64,000 nucleotides of DNA, taken from positions 248,001 through 312,000 of the forward strand of contig NZ_WUAX01000011.1 of NCBI RefSeq assembly GCF_009806985.1, written 5' to 3'. The notes under the pieces were generated by a model, which saw only the letters and a list, made by a program, of their open reading frames with translations, ran no database searches and was not told the DNA's origin. This stretch comes from Halorubrum sp. JWXQ-INN 858 (GTDB lineage: Archaea; Halobacteriota; Halobacteria; Halobacteriales; Haloferacaceae). A program made the position numbers and the translations under genes. Shown here piece by piece: positions 16,783 to 24,660 of the stretch; positions within the stretch are counted from its first letter, which is position 1, and each line of letters starts with the position of its first letter.

Positions 16783-17772
16783 ATGAGCGTTCCCTGCGTC
16801 GCCGTCGACCGCGAGCGCGGCGAATCCGTCCGGGCGCGGCTCGCCGACGCCGACGTCCTCGACGGCGACCACCGGATAGCCGTCGTCGACGCGACGATAT
16901 ACATCCCCGTCACCGACCCCGACGGGGTCCCCGACGACCTCCTGGACCGGGTGGTCGAGCGCGACGCCGACCGACGGGACCGCCCGCGCACGCCGGCCGA
17001 GATACTCGGCTACGAGCCCTCGCTCGAGCGGCTCGGGGAGATCGTCATCGTCGACGAGGACGACGACGAGCGGGCCCGCGAGATCGCTGCGGCGGTGATG
17101 GCGTCGGACCTCCCCTGTGACACCGTCCTCAACCGCGCGTCGCCCATCGAAGGCGAGCTGCGCGTCCGCGAGTGGGACGTCCTCGCCGGCAACGGCACGG
17201 AGACGGTCCACCGCGAGTACGGCCACGAGTTCGCGCTCGACGTCGCGGCGGTGTACTTCTCCCCGCGGCTCGCCACGGAGCGCCACCGCGTCGTCGGGGG
17301 GGTCGCGCCCGGAGAGTCCGTGATCGACATGTTCGCGGGCGTGGGGCCGTACGCGGTCCCGATGGCCGCCGCCGGCGCGGACGTCGTCGCCTGCGACCTC
17401 AACCCGGTCGCGATCGAGTACCTCCGGGAGAACGCCGCGCGCAACGGCGTCGCGGACCGGATCACGGCGATCGCCGGGGACGTGCGGGAGCTCGTCGACG
17501 ACTACGCGGGGACCGCCGACCGCCTCGTGATGAACCTCCCCCACTCCGCCGACGAGTTCCTCGACGTCGCCGTCGCGCTCGCGGGCGACGCGTGTCTGAT
17601 CCACTACTACGACATCCAGCACGAGGACGACCCGTTCGGCCCCGGGCTCGAGGCGATCCGCGCCGCCGCCGGCGACGAGTACACGGTCGCCGTCGAGACC
17701 GAGCGGATCGTGCGGTCGTACGCGCCACACGAGCACAACGTCTGTCTGGACGTCCGGCTGGAACGGGTCTGA
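16783..17772 (+). CDS. trm5: tRNA (guanine-37-N1)-methyltransferase Trm5
   Basis: A 329-residue class I SAM methyltransferase. The N-terminal D1/D2 regions precede ILGYEPSLERLGEIVIVDE. The core has DVAAVYFSPRLATERHRV, motif I VIDMFAGVGPYAVPMA near 180, DLNPVAIEYLRENAARNGV, and the catalytic MNLPHSADEFLD. Trm5 methylates N1 of G37 in tRNAs to keep the reading frame and begins wyosine synthesis in archaea. The ATG at 16783 has a TTTATC box about 30 nt upstream. Confidence 0.92.
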   Translation: MSVPCVAVDRERGESVRARLADADVLDGDHRIAVVDATIYIPVTDPDGVPDDLLDRVVERDADRRDRPRTPAEILGYEPSLERLGEIVIVDEDDDERAREIAAAVMASDLPCDTVLNRASPIEGELRVREWDVLAGNGTETVHREYGHEFALDVAAVYFSPRLATERHRVVGGVAPGESVIDMFAGVGPYAVPMAAAGADVVACDLNPVAIEYLRENAARNGVADRITAIAGDVRELVDDYAGTADRLVMNLPHSADEFLDVAVALAGDACLIHYYDIQHEDDPFGPGLEAIRAAAGDEYTVAVETERIVRSYAPHEHNVCLDVRLERV

Positions 17773-17871
17773 TACGCGGACGTCGATCGGGTCGGTGAGG
17801 GCCAACGGGCGACTGCCCGCGCCGACTATCTGGTAACAACGCATTCCTTTCGCGGGGACCCACTCGACGGT

Positions 17872-18093
17872 ATGAGTGAAACGGAGGACCCCGAGGATCG
17901 GATCGACGCGACGACCACCTGGCCGGACCTCGCTATCGGACTCTACGACCGACTCACCGGTCGAAACGCGGAGATCGTTTACGATTTCGAGGAGCTGTCG
18001 GTCGACGTTCCGAGCGTCGCGGGCGACGGTGCGGAACACGCCACGTGGCGGCTCGACGGCACGGTCCGTATCACGACCCGTGAGCACGACTGA
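17872..18093 (+). CDS. Small acidic hypothetical protein
   Basis: A 73-residue protein starting MSETEDPEDRIDATTTWPDLAIGLYDRLTGRNAEIVYDFEELSVDVP. I do not recognise it as a named family. It has no membrane segment or cysteines. Its end overlaps the next gene by 14 nt, so the two are probably co-translated and may work together. The IVYDFEELSVDVPSV segment looks like a beta-rich small domain. Confidence 0.6.
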   Translation: MSETEDPEDRIDATTTWPDLAIGLYDRLTGRNAEIVYDFEELSVDVPSVAGDGAEHATWRLDGTVRITTREHD

Positions 18094-18472
18094 GCGGGGG
18101 AGTCCGCTCGCCGTCGTCACCGAGGACCTCACGCTCACGGTCGACGGGGTCCCCATGGCGGTCCGCTCGACCGGCGAGCGGCTGTTCGTCGAGGTGCCGA
18201 CCGTCCGAGCGGCCGTCGAGGTCGCGCGCGAGCTTCCCGACTCCGCCGGCCTCGTCGGGCCCGATCGGCTCTTGCGGACGGCGGACCTCACGCTCGAGTT
18301 CCGCGTCCGCGGGCGGACGGTCGCCCTCATCGGGGCGGCCGCGCGACCCGGCCGGCTCGCCCGTCGGATCGGCGCGTTCCCCGCGGAGGTCCGCCTCGCG
18401 GGACTGATCGGTGCCGGCGGGGACGGCGTGCTCGCGACGGCGGCGACGTGCCGCCGGCTCCTCGGTCGGTAG
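18080..18472 (+). CDS. Hypothetical protein, overlapping downstream partner of 17872-18093
   Basis: A 130-residue protein with a GTG start inside the 3' end of the previous gene. It begins MSTTERGSPLAVVTEDLTLTVDGVPMAV and contains ERLFVEVPTVRAAVEVARELP, suggesting a mainly beta N-terminus, and ends in an Ala/Leu/Arg-rich helix. No catalytic motif is seen and no family could be assigned. Alternating hydrophobic/polar codon positions and the coupled overlap support it as real. Confidence 0.55.
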   Translation: MSTTERGSPLAVVTEDLTLTVDGVPMAVRSTGERLFVEVPTVRAAVEVARELPDSAGLVGPDRLLRTADLTLEFRVRGRTVALIGAAARPGRLARRIGAFPAEVRLAGLIGAGGDGVLATAATCRRLLGR

Positions 18473-19063
18473 GTCCGTGACGAAGCGCCGCGACGCCCGG
18501 CTGACCATCGGACGTCGCGGCCGGGGCCCGTTACATGACATGTGTTCGCGGCCGCGGGAACGTCGGACCAGAGGCGATTTCGCGCTTGGACACGCCGGAA
18601 GCGTGGGGTCATCCACGACCGCCGCGGTGGATCGCTGACCGTGACGAGCGGGTCGCCGGCTCGGGATGGGGATCCGCCGGCGATCGCGTCGACGCCCGGT
18701 ACGGGCTTCGACCGGGCAGACGCCACCGAGGGAGTCGATCCCCGCCGTCGCGGCACGCGGGTGGCGTGCGTCGTCGACCGAACGCAGCCTGAGCGAGCCT
18801 TTAGCTGTTTCCCTTATATTATTCGTATGTAATCGAGGTATCCACACCTCTTAAGGGATACTAGATCGATGATCGGGTCGATATCGGAACTGTACTGATC
18901 AGATCGTCGGTTGAAGATCTCGACTCCGCGATCCCCGGCCACCGGGGAGGATCCATCGACATCGACGCCCGCACGCCGTGTCGACTCGTCGCACGGTACG
19001 ACCCGACGGGGTGCCGTCGTTCCGGAACCCTTATTTTCCTCTTCGGGATACGTGTGAGTGAGC
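18473..19063. other. 591-nt gap with no gene; AT-richer island
   Basis: No convincing coding frame on either strand. A segment at about 18795-18930 is distinctly AT-richer, holding CCTTATATTATTCGTATG, a GTATCC/GGATAC imperfect hairpin (18839-18861) and a CTAG tetramer, which is rare in this window. A CCCCGG-CCA-CCGGGG hairpin follows at about 18934-18948. The right end supplies the tRNA-Thr promoter. Confidence 0.5.
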
Positions 19064-19136
19064 GCCGGAGTAGCTCAGCTGGCAGAGCGATTCCTTCGTA
19101 AGGAATAGGTCGAGGGTTCAAATCCCTCCTCCGGCT
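19064..19136 (+). tRNA. tRNA-Thr (anticodon CGT)
   Basis: The 73 nt fold as a complete cloverleaf: acceptor GCCGGAG/CTCCGGC, D stem GCTC/GAGC, anticodon stem ATTCC/GGAAT with loop TTCGTAA (anticodon CGT, positions 34-36), a 5-nt variable loop, and T stem GAGGG/CCCTC with loop TTCAAAT. The discriminator base is T; CCA is not encoded. There is no intron. A T-rich run (TTCTTTT) directly after the gene is a plausible terminator, and CCCTTATTTT lies about 35 nt upstream as a promoter element. Confidence 0.96.
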
Positions 19137-19204
19137 TCTTTTGACGGAACGAAGTGGAGTCGAAGAGCCGAGTCTCGCCGCCGGCTCGGCGCGGTCGACT
19201 ACGA

Positions 19205-19375
19205 TCACTCCACGTAGCGCGTAACCAGCAGGAGCGACGCGGCGAGCGCGACCAACACGAACGCGCGACCGACCTCCCGCGCGGCGAGGTTGGCGACCCC
19301 GATGAGGAGGATCACGACGGAGAGAAAGGCGAGGAGCAGGGACGTGCCGTCCAGTGTCCGCGATCCGAGGTCCAT
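19205..19375 (-). CDS. Small two-helix membrane protein, hypothetical
   Basis: A 56-residue protein starting MDLGSRTLDGTSLLLAFLSVVILLIGVANLAAREVG and ending LLLVTRYVE. Two hydrophobic helices (residues about 11-28 and 34-51) are separated by a short charged loop, predicting a helical hairpin in the membrane. The start at 19375 is preferred over 19420 because the upstream residues are polar and lack family-like character. I do not recognise the family. It sits between the tRNA and ridA. Confidence 0.55.
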   Translation of the reverse strand: MDLGSRTLDGTSLLLAFLSVVILLIGVANLAAREVGRAFVLVALAASLLLVTRYVE

Positions 19376-19489
19376 GCGGGCCGCACTCCGTGTGGGGAGG
19401 TAGTGGTTCCGGTCGTCCACTGCGGCAGCGGGCCGAGAGGATCGAAAACGCCGATAGCTTCAAACGGGTTTCCGACGTCGTCGAGGTCG

Positions 19490-19876
19490 ATGCACGAGAT
19501 CGAAAGCGACGACGTGCCGGCGGCGCTCGGACCGTACTCACAGGGGATCGTCTCGGGCGACACGGTACGCGTCTCGGGCAAGACCGGGAGCGACCCAGAG
19601 ACGGGCGAGTTCTCCGACGACGTCGCCGAGCAGACGACACGGACCCTCCGGAACGTCGAGACGATCCTTGAGGCGGCGGGGACGAGCGCCGACGCGATCG
19701 TCAGCGCCACCGTCTACCTCACGGACATGGACGACTACGAGGCGGTTAACGGCGCGTACGAGGCCTACCTCGACGAACCGTATCCCGCCCGGACCTGCGT
19801 CGAGGTGTCGCGGCTCCCCGCGCCGGACGCCGCCGTCGAGATCACGGTGACCGCGGAGCTGAACGGGGACGACTGA
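19490..19876 (+). CDS. ridA: RidA family protein (reactive enamine/imine deaminase)
   Basis: A 128-residue protein with the YjgF/YER057c/UK114 pattern: AALGPYSQGIVSGDTVRVSGKTG near 12-34, EQTTRTLRNVETILEAAG, VSATVYLTDMDDYEAVNGAY and the active-site arginine in PARTCVEVSRLPAPDAAVEI. RidA trimers hydrolyse reactive enamines or imines released by PLP enzymes, protecting other PLP proteins. PLP enzymes are encoded nearby (21394, 11024) but not in the same operon. Confidence 0.93.
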   Translation: MHEIESDDVPAALGPYSQGIVSGDTVRVSGKTGSDPETGEFSDDVAEQTTRTLRNVETILEAAGTSADAIVSATVYLTDMDDYEAVNGAYEAYLDEPYPARTCVEVSRLPAPDAAVEITVTAELNGDD

Positions 19877-19894
19877 GCGCCGCCCCGATCGCCC

Positions 19895-20611
19895 CTATTC
19901 CAGCGCGGCGTCGGTCACGACGACGTGTCCGCGATCGCCCTCCCAGACGGTGTCGTACGACAGCTCGATCCGACGGTCCATGTGCGGGCCGTCGACGACG
20001 TACGTCTCGAACTCCCCGCCCTCGCCGAGCGGGTGGACGCCGTACTCCGCGCGCAGCTCGAGCAGCTCCGCGAGCGCCTCGCGGTCGTATCGCCGGCCGA
20101 GCCACGACTCGTCGAGCCCGTAGGCGGCCACCTGGACGATCCGGATCTCGAAGCCGGCGTCGAACATCGCCTCGGCGAGCTCGACGGGGTCCTCCCGCCA
20201 GAGCGGGGCGAACAGGTCGATCCCGAGCCGGTCGCACATCCCGCGGATCCGGTCGGTCTGGAACTCGCTTTCGACCGCGCCGGCGGTCACGCCCGCGAGG
20301 TCGACGTCGTCCGCGGCGGCGATCCCGCGGAGCGCGGCCTCCATCGGCTCCAGCTCCGCGTCGCCCTGTGCGCCCGCGTCGTCGACGTCGTCGGCCCCGA
20401 AGTCGTCCGGCTCGATCTCGACGAGGTCGATCCCGACGCTCTCGGCGGCGAGCCCGGCCAGCCGCGTCGCCGGCGTGTGGTACATGTACGAGTCGCCCGC
20501 GGGATGGACGGTGAGCAGCCGTGAGACGTCGAGGCCCTCCTCCAGCGCGCGGTACAGCGCCCACGAGGAGTCCTTGCCGCCCGAAAAGAGGCTCACCCAA
20601 TCGCCGGTCAT
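19895..20611 (-). CDS. dph6: Diphthine-ammonia ligase
   Basis: A 238-residue ATP-PPase. The PP-loop SLFSGGKDSSWALY is at residues 7-20, and MYHTPATRLAGLAAESVGIDLVEIEP and the C-terminal EGGEFETYVVDGPHM are characteristic of the Dph6/MJ0570 family. It catalyses the last amidation step of diphthamide synthesis on the EF-2 histidine. It faces ridA tail to tail with a 18-nt gap, a pairing seen because some Dph6 proteins elsewhere are fused to RidA-like domains. Confidence 0.9.
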   Translation of the reverse strand: MTGDWVSLFSGGKDSSWALYRALEEGLDVSRLLTVHPAGDSYMYHTPATRLAGLAAESVGIDLVEIEPDDFGADDVDDAGAQGDAELEPMEAALRGIAAADDVDLAGVTAGAVESEFQTDRIRGMCDRLGIDLFAPLWREDPVELAEAMFDAGFEIRIVQVAAYGLDESWLGRRYDREALAELLELRAEYGVHPLGEGGEFETYVVDGPHMDRRIELSYDTVWEGDRGHVVVTDAALE

Positions 20612-20674
20612 GCCCGATCGGACGGTCGCGGCCGATAAAGCGTCCGCGGTCTCGCCCTTCGTTGCCGCGCTCGA

Positions 20675-20766
20675 CTCGTTCGCTCCCGTCCCCGTCCGAG
20701 ATCGGCTCGTTCGCTCCCGTCCCCGTCCGAGATCGGCTCGTTCGCTCCCGTCCCCGTCCGAGATCG
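20675..20766. repeat. 31-nt tandem repeat, 3 copies
   Basis: Three near-identical 31-nt units beginning CTCGTTCGCTCCCGTCCCCG start at 20675, 20706 and 20737; the last copy is one base short. The array ends 13 nt from the stop of the stress-protein gene (20780) and lies between it and dph6. Confidence 0.9.
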
Positions 20767-20779
20767 ACCCGCCGAACGG

Positions 20780-21214
20780 TTACTCGTCGGCGGCCGGTCC
20801 CGTCCGAACCGTAAGCACCGGGACGTCCGAGAGGCGAACCACCCGCTCCGTGACGCTGCCGAGGAGGTACCGGCGCAGCCCGGTTCGACCGTGCGTCCCC
20901 ATCACGACGAGGTCGATCCCGTTGTCCGCCACGTACTCGAGCAGCTCGGCGGAGGGGCCTCCGGTTCGGACCGCGGTGACCGCCTCGATGCCCTCCGCCG
21001 ACGCGCGTTCGGCGATCGACGCGACCGCTCGCTCGCCTTCCTCGCGCATCGCCTCGATGATCCGGCCGGTGCCGGCCTCCGCCGCGTACACCGGCTCGAC
21101 CACGTAAACGGCGTGGACCGTCGATCCGTACGTCGTCGCCAGATCGAGCGCGTGCGCCAGCGCCTGCTCTGCCCCCTCGCTGCCGTCCGTCGGAACCAGA
21201 ATATCGTCGTACAT
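20780..21214 (-). CDS. Universal stress protein (UspA family)
   Basis: A 144-residue single-domain Usp. It starts MYDDILVPTDGSEGAEQALAHAL and has the ATP-binding-type motif [35 protein letters not shown] (G-2x-G-9x-G-S/T). Nucleotide binding is likely, and the physiological role is general stress response, not further specified. Two other Usp genes occur in the window (34224 and 47504). Followed directly by a 31-nt minisatellite. Confidence 0.92.
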   Translation of the reverse strand: MYDDILVPTDGSEGAEQALAHALDLATTYGSTVHAVYVVEPVYAAEAGTGRIIEAMREEGERAVASIAERASAEGIEAVTAVRTGGPSAELLEYVADNGIDLVVMGTHGRTGLRRYLLGSVTERVVRLSDVPVLTVRTGPAADE

Positions 21215-21393
21215 GCTCCCTCGTTCGTGTTTCGGCCACCGTCGTCAAGAAACCGACTCCCGGTTCTCCGCGGTCGAGAACCGACCCGATCCCCCGACTC
21301 GGGGGCCCGTCATCCCCGTCAGTAATACGTGGACCACTCGGATATTACTATAAAATGATAAATTATTATGTTCTCGGCGACGGAGTCGACGGT

Positions 21394-22638
21394 ATGGACG
21401 ATCACACGGAGAAGACGCTCGACACGCTCGCTGTTTCGGAGGGTGAGGACCCGTTCGGGACCGGCAGCGAGGCGGGCGACGTCGTCTCCCCGATCCATCT
21501 CGCGTCGACGTTCGCGCTGCCGGGGCTCGACACCGAGATGCGACTCGAGGACGTCAACCCCGACGCCGGCGAGTTCGTCTACTCCCGGCTGTCGAACCCG
21601 ACCCGCCACGCGCTCGAAAAGCGGATCGCCGCGCTGGAGGGCGGGGAACACGGGGCGGCGTTCGCCTCGGGGACCGCCGCCATCTTCACCACGCTGCTCG
21701 CGTGCGTGGAGCCGGGCGACCACGTCGTCGCCTTCGAGGACTTATACGCCGGCACGCGCCGGATGCTCGACCGGGTGTTCTCGGCGCGCCTCGGCGTCGA
21801 CGTGACGTACGTCGACGCGACCGATCTCGACGCGGTCGCGGCCGCGCTCCGCGAGGAGACGGCCGCCGTCTGGATGGAGTCGCCGACGAACCCGAAGCTG
21901 GCGCTCTGTGACATCGCGGCGATCGCCGAGCTTGCCGCAGGGGTCGACGCGACGTTCGGCGTCGACAACACGTTCGCGAGCCCGTACTTCCAGCGCCCGC
22001 TCGAGCTGGGTGCGGACGTCGTCGTCCACAGCACGACGAAGTACCTGAACGGCCACTCCGACGCGGTCGCCGGCGCGGTCGTGACCGACGACGACGCGTT
22101 CGCCGAGGAGCTCCGCTTCCTCCAGCAGGTCGGGGTCGGCGCGATGAGCCCCCCGTTCGACAGCTACCTCGTCATGCGGGGGATCAAGACGCTCGGCCCG
22201 CGGATGCGGCAACACGAGGAGAACGCGCTCGCAGTCGCGCGCTTCCTCGAGTCCCGACCGGAGGTGACGGCCGTCCACTACCCGGGACTCGAGAGCCATC
22301 CGGACCACGAGCTCGCGTGCGAGCAGATGTCCGGATTCGGCGGGATCCTCTCGTTCGAGCTCGACGGCGAGATCGACGACGCGAAGCGGTTCCTCGAGGC
22401 CCTCACGGAGTTCACGCTCGCGGTGTCGGTCGGGGGCGTCGAGAGCCTCATCGAGCTGCCGGCGGGGATGACCCACGAACCCCTCCCGCGGGCGGAGCGT
22501 GAGGCGCTCGGCATCTCCGACACCCTGATCCGCGTCTCGGTCGGGATCGAGGGGATCGACGACCTGCTCGCGGACCTCGAGCGCGGCTTCGACGCGCTGT
22601 CGCGCGAGGCGGCGTCGACGCCCGCGAACGACGACTGA
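21394..22638 (+). CDS. Cystathionine gamma-synthase/lyase family PLP enzyme
   Basis: A 414-residue Cys/Met metabolism PLP protein. It has VYSRLSNPTRHALEKRIAALEGG, ASGTAAIFTTLLA, VWMESPTNPKLALCDI, and the PLP lysine in VVVHSTTKYLNGHSD near 210. The C-terminal LIRVSVGIEGIDDLLADLERG is typical. It acts on cystathionine or O-acyl-homoserine; synthase and lyase cannot be separated by eye. I chose ATG 21394 because CTATAAA at 21347-21353 is a good TATA box, placing transcription start near 21378 and excluding the in-frame ATG at 21355. Confidence 0.9.
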   Translation: MDDHTEKTLDTLAVSEGEDPFGTGSEAGDVVSPIHLASTFALPGLDTEMRLEDVNPDAGEFVYSRLSNPTRHALEKRIAALEGGEHGAAFASGTAAIFTTLLACVEPGDHVVAFEDLYAGTRRMLDRVFSARLGVDVTYVDATDLDAVAAALREETAAVWMESPTNPKLALCDIAAIAELAAGVDATFGVDNTFASPYFQRPLELGADVVVHSTTKYLNGHSDAVAGAVVTDDDAFAEELRFLQQVGVGAMSPPFDSYLVMRGIKTLGPRMRQHEENALAVARFLESRPEVTAVHYPGLESHPDHELACEQMSGFGGILSFELDGEIDDAKRFLEALTEFTLAVSVGGVESLIELPAGMTHEPLPRAEREALGISDTLIRVSVGIEGIDDLLADLERGFDALSREAASTPANDD

Positions 22639-22680
22639 CCGCGCCGGCGACACGTCTCTGAAAACGGATCCGTCGACGTC

Positions 22681-22736
22681 GTCACCGAAATGGTCAGCGA
22701 GACCGTCACCGAAATGGTCAGCGAGACCGTCACCGA
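22681..22736. repeat. 24-nt tandem repeat, 2.3 copies
   Basis: GTCACCGAAATGGTCAGCGA plus GACC is repeated at 22681 and 22705 with a third partial copy at 22729. It starts 42 nt after the stop of the PLP-enzyme gene. Confidence 0.85.
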
Positions 22737-22815
22737 GTCCGTCCACGAGCCGGTCGGGGAGTCGAGTACGGGTCGATCAGCCGAACCGGTCGAAAAGAGG
22801 GCGTGTGTCCGCGGC

Positions 22816-23385
22816 TTAATCGCTGATGAACTTGTTGTCGCGCCAGTTGACGCCGCCGTCGCCGTCGCCCGCACCCTGTGGGCTCTCGACGACCTCGACG
22901 CTCGCGGGGCGTCGCTCGCCCTCCACGATCCGGGTCGCCTCGAGCTCGTCGCCCTCCTCGGTGATCGCCGTCAACGTCCCCTTCTCGGCGAGCAGCGCCA
23001 GCTCGCGCAACACGAGGAACATCGGATACTGGAGGGCGGTGTTCTGTAACACCGTCTCGCGGTCGCCTTTGAAGCAGGCGAACTCGACGAGCTCGGAGGG
23101 GATCTCCTCCTCCTCGTCGTCCATCCACTGGGGGCCACCCGCCCGCGGCGGTTCCTCCTCGTAGACGCGCGTCTCCGTCACCGACGCCTTCAGCTGGGCG
23201 GTCGGGGTGTACTTGCTGATGCTCTCGTCGTCGGAGACCGCCTTGATGATGAGGGTGTTGTTTCGACGCGTGATGTCGATACCGGCGACCTCCGGCGGGA
23301 GGTCGGGAGCTTCTTCGAAGTACGTCTCTACGTCTTCGAGTGGCAGTTCGAGCGTCGAATGGAGTCGGAACACGCGGCCTGACAT
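22816..23385 (-). CDS. Conserved haloarchaeal hypothetical protein
   Basis: A 189-residue acidic protein starting MSGRVFRLHSTLELPLEDVETYFEEAPDLPPEVAGIDI. It contains VSDDESISKYTPTAQLKASV, a very acidic WMDDEEEEIPSELVEFACFKGDRETVLQNTALQYPMFLVL and a helical segment, then a variable tail. I recall it as a protein widespread in haloarchaea but cannot give a function. There is no membrane segment or recognised catalytic motif. The strong codon-position bias and acidic composition support a real soluble gene. Confidence 0.7.
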   Translation of the reverse strand: MSGRVFRLHSTLELPLEDVETYFEEAPDLPPEVAGIDITRRNNTLIIKAVSDDESISKYTPTAQLKASVTETRVYEEEPPRAGGPQWMDDEEEEIPSELVEFACFKGDRETVLQNTALQYPMFLVLRELALLAEKGTLTAITEEGDELEATRIVEGERRPASVEVVESPQGAGDGDGGVNWRDNKFISD

Positions 23386-23528
23386 TGTTGATAGGGTGGG
23401 TTGGTGGGTCGAACCGGTCGTCGCGGCGCGAGTGGCTGCGACTGCACCTACCCCACATAGGAGGCGTAGGCTTATATGGCCTGCCCTTCAGAACCTATGG
23501 ATCGGCCGGGAGATCGCCGGCCCGGCGA

Positions 23529-23873
23529 TCACTCGGCGCCGAGCTCGCCCGCGAGCTCGCCGCGCTCGTCGAGCTCCGCGAGCACGTCGCTGCCGCCGAT
23601 GAACTCGCCGCCCGCGTACGTCTGCGGGATCGTCTCCCAGCCGCTGTGGTCCGCGAGCGCCTCGCGGTACTGCGGCAGCGCCGGGAGGACGTCGACGGTC
23701 TCGAACTCCTCGACGTGTTTGCCGATCAGCTCCAGCGCGCGCTGTGAGTAGCCACACTGCGGCATGAGGCGGTTCCCCTTCATGAACAGGACCACGTCGT
23801 TCCCCTCGATCGCTTCGTCGACGCGCTCGGAGACCTCGGCCTCGTCAGCGTTGCTTTCGGGACTGAACGTCAT
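23529..23873 (-). CDS. Monothiol glutaredoxin family protein (Grx4/GrxD type)
   Basis: A 114-residue protein starting MTFSPESNADEAEVSERVDEAI. It has the glutaredoxin core VVLFMKGNRLMPQCGYSQRALELI, where CGYS is close to the CGFS site of monothiol glutaredoxins, then SGWETIPQTYAGGEFIGGSDVLAEL (cis-Pro and GG motifs). Such proteins carry or transfer [2Fe-2S] clusters or act in thiol redox; haloarchaea use gamma-glutamylcysteine rather than glutathione. It lies after gfcR across a 15-nt repeat array. Confidence 0.9.
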   Translation of the reverse strand: MTFSPESNADEAEVSERVDEAIEGNDVVLFMKGNRLMPQCGYSQRALELIGKHVEEFETVDVLPALPQYREALADHSGWETIPQTYAGGEFIGGSDVLAELDERGELAGELGAE

Positions 23874-23910
23874 AGCGTCGCGTACGGCACCGCGACGCAA
23901 AGGGGTTGCG

Positions 23911-24030
23911 GCTCGTTCGGTCCGGCTTGGTTCGGTCCGGCTTCGCTCAATCCGACTTCGCTCGACCCGGCTTCGTTCGACCCGGCTTCGTTCGACCCGG
24001 CTTCGTTCGGCCCGACTTCGTTCGGACCTA
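23911..24030. repeat. 15-nt degenerate tandem repeat, 8 copies
   Basis: Eight consecutive 15-nt units (consensus CTTCGTTCGACCCGG on the plus strand) begin at 23911 and end exactly over the gfcR stop codon (24028-24030). Units diverge most at the left end. Confidence 0.9.
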
Positions 24031-24660
24031 CTGCCGGTCGACGCGGACGACGTCGATGAGCGAGTGGACGGGGACGCCGTCGATGTCGTCGTAGCCGACC
24101 TTGTCCGCGAGCACGACGCAGGCGACCGGCTCGCCGCCGTGGTCACGGATCGCCTCGATCGACTCGCGCATCGTCGTGCCGCTCGTGATGATGTCGTCGA
24201 CGAGGTAGCAGTCGCGGTCGCGGATCGCCGCGAAGTTCCGGGAGAAGCCGCCGCCGTGCTCGGCGATGTCGCCTTCCTCCCACTGGTGTTTCGCCGGGGC
24301 GTACGTGCCCAGGTCCGTGTCGAGTTCGGCGGCGATGGCGGTCGCCAGCGGCGCGCCCGCCTTCTCGATGCCGACCGTGAGGTCGACCTCCTCGCCCTCC
24401 TTCGCCAGCAGGTCGGCCATCGCCCGCGCGGCGTACGTGAGCCGGGCGGAGTCCCGGCCGATCGCCGACCAGTCGACGTGGATGTCGGCGGTCGAGCCGT
24501 CGTCGGCCGGCTCGGTCGGTTCGTCGTCGCCGCCGGCGCGCTCGACGAGCCAGCTCGCCGTCTCGCGGGAGACGTTCAGTTCGTCCGCGATCTCCCCGCG
24601 CGAGAGGCCTCGCTCCGCGAGCTCGGCCGCGCTTTCGATCAGGTCGTCAACGTTCTTCAT
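24028..24660 (-). CDS. gfcR: Sugar-metabolism transcriptional regulator GfcR (PRTase-like)
   Basis: A 210-residue protein. An N-terminal helix-turn-helix (LIESAAELAERGLSRGEIADELNVSRETASWLVERAG, residues 6-42) is joined to an orotate phosphoribosyltransferase-like domain. That domain includes VGIEKAGAPLATAIAAEL and the PRPP-loop CYLVDDIITSGTTMRES near 150. GfcR of Haloferax activates glycolytic and fructose/glucose genes, so DNA binding rather than catalysis is expected. It overlaps the 3' end of gdh by 14 nt, so it is probably co-transcribed with glucose dehydrogenase. Confidence 0.92.
   Translation of the reverse strand: MKNVDDLIESAAELAERGLSRGEIADELNVSRETASWLVERAGGDDEPTEPADDGSTADIHVDWSAIGRDSARLTYAARAMADLLAKEGEEVDLTVGIEKAGAPLATAIAAELDTDLGTYAPAKHQWEEGDIAEHGGGFSRNFAAIRDRDCYLVDDIITSGTTMRESIEAIRDHGGEPVACVVLADKVGYDDIDGVPVHSLIDVVRVDRQ

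Noticed and set aside
15307..18756. Antisense open frame of 1149 codons opposite btuD and trm5
   Set aside because: High G+C leaves few stops in antisense frames. The reading is Arg/Ser/Pro-rich, unlike halophilic proteins, and the opposite strand encodes clear BtuD and Trm5 domains.
18071..18847. Minus-strand frame of 258 codons across the gap after the small paired genes
   Set aside because: Arg/Pro-rich composition and antisense to two acidic frames; no family features.
19385..19400. Possible fifth copy of the GGGGAGG-tailed element
   Set aside because: Only TGTGGGGAGG matches; there is no stem before it and it lies at a gene's 5' side. The same holds for CGCGGGGAGG near 43850.
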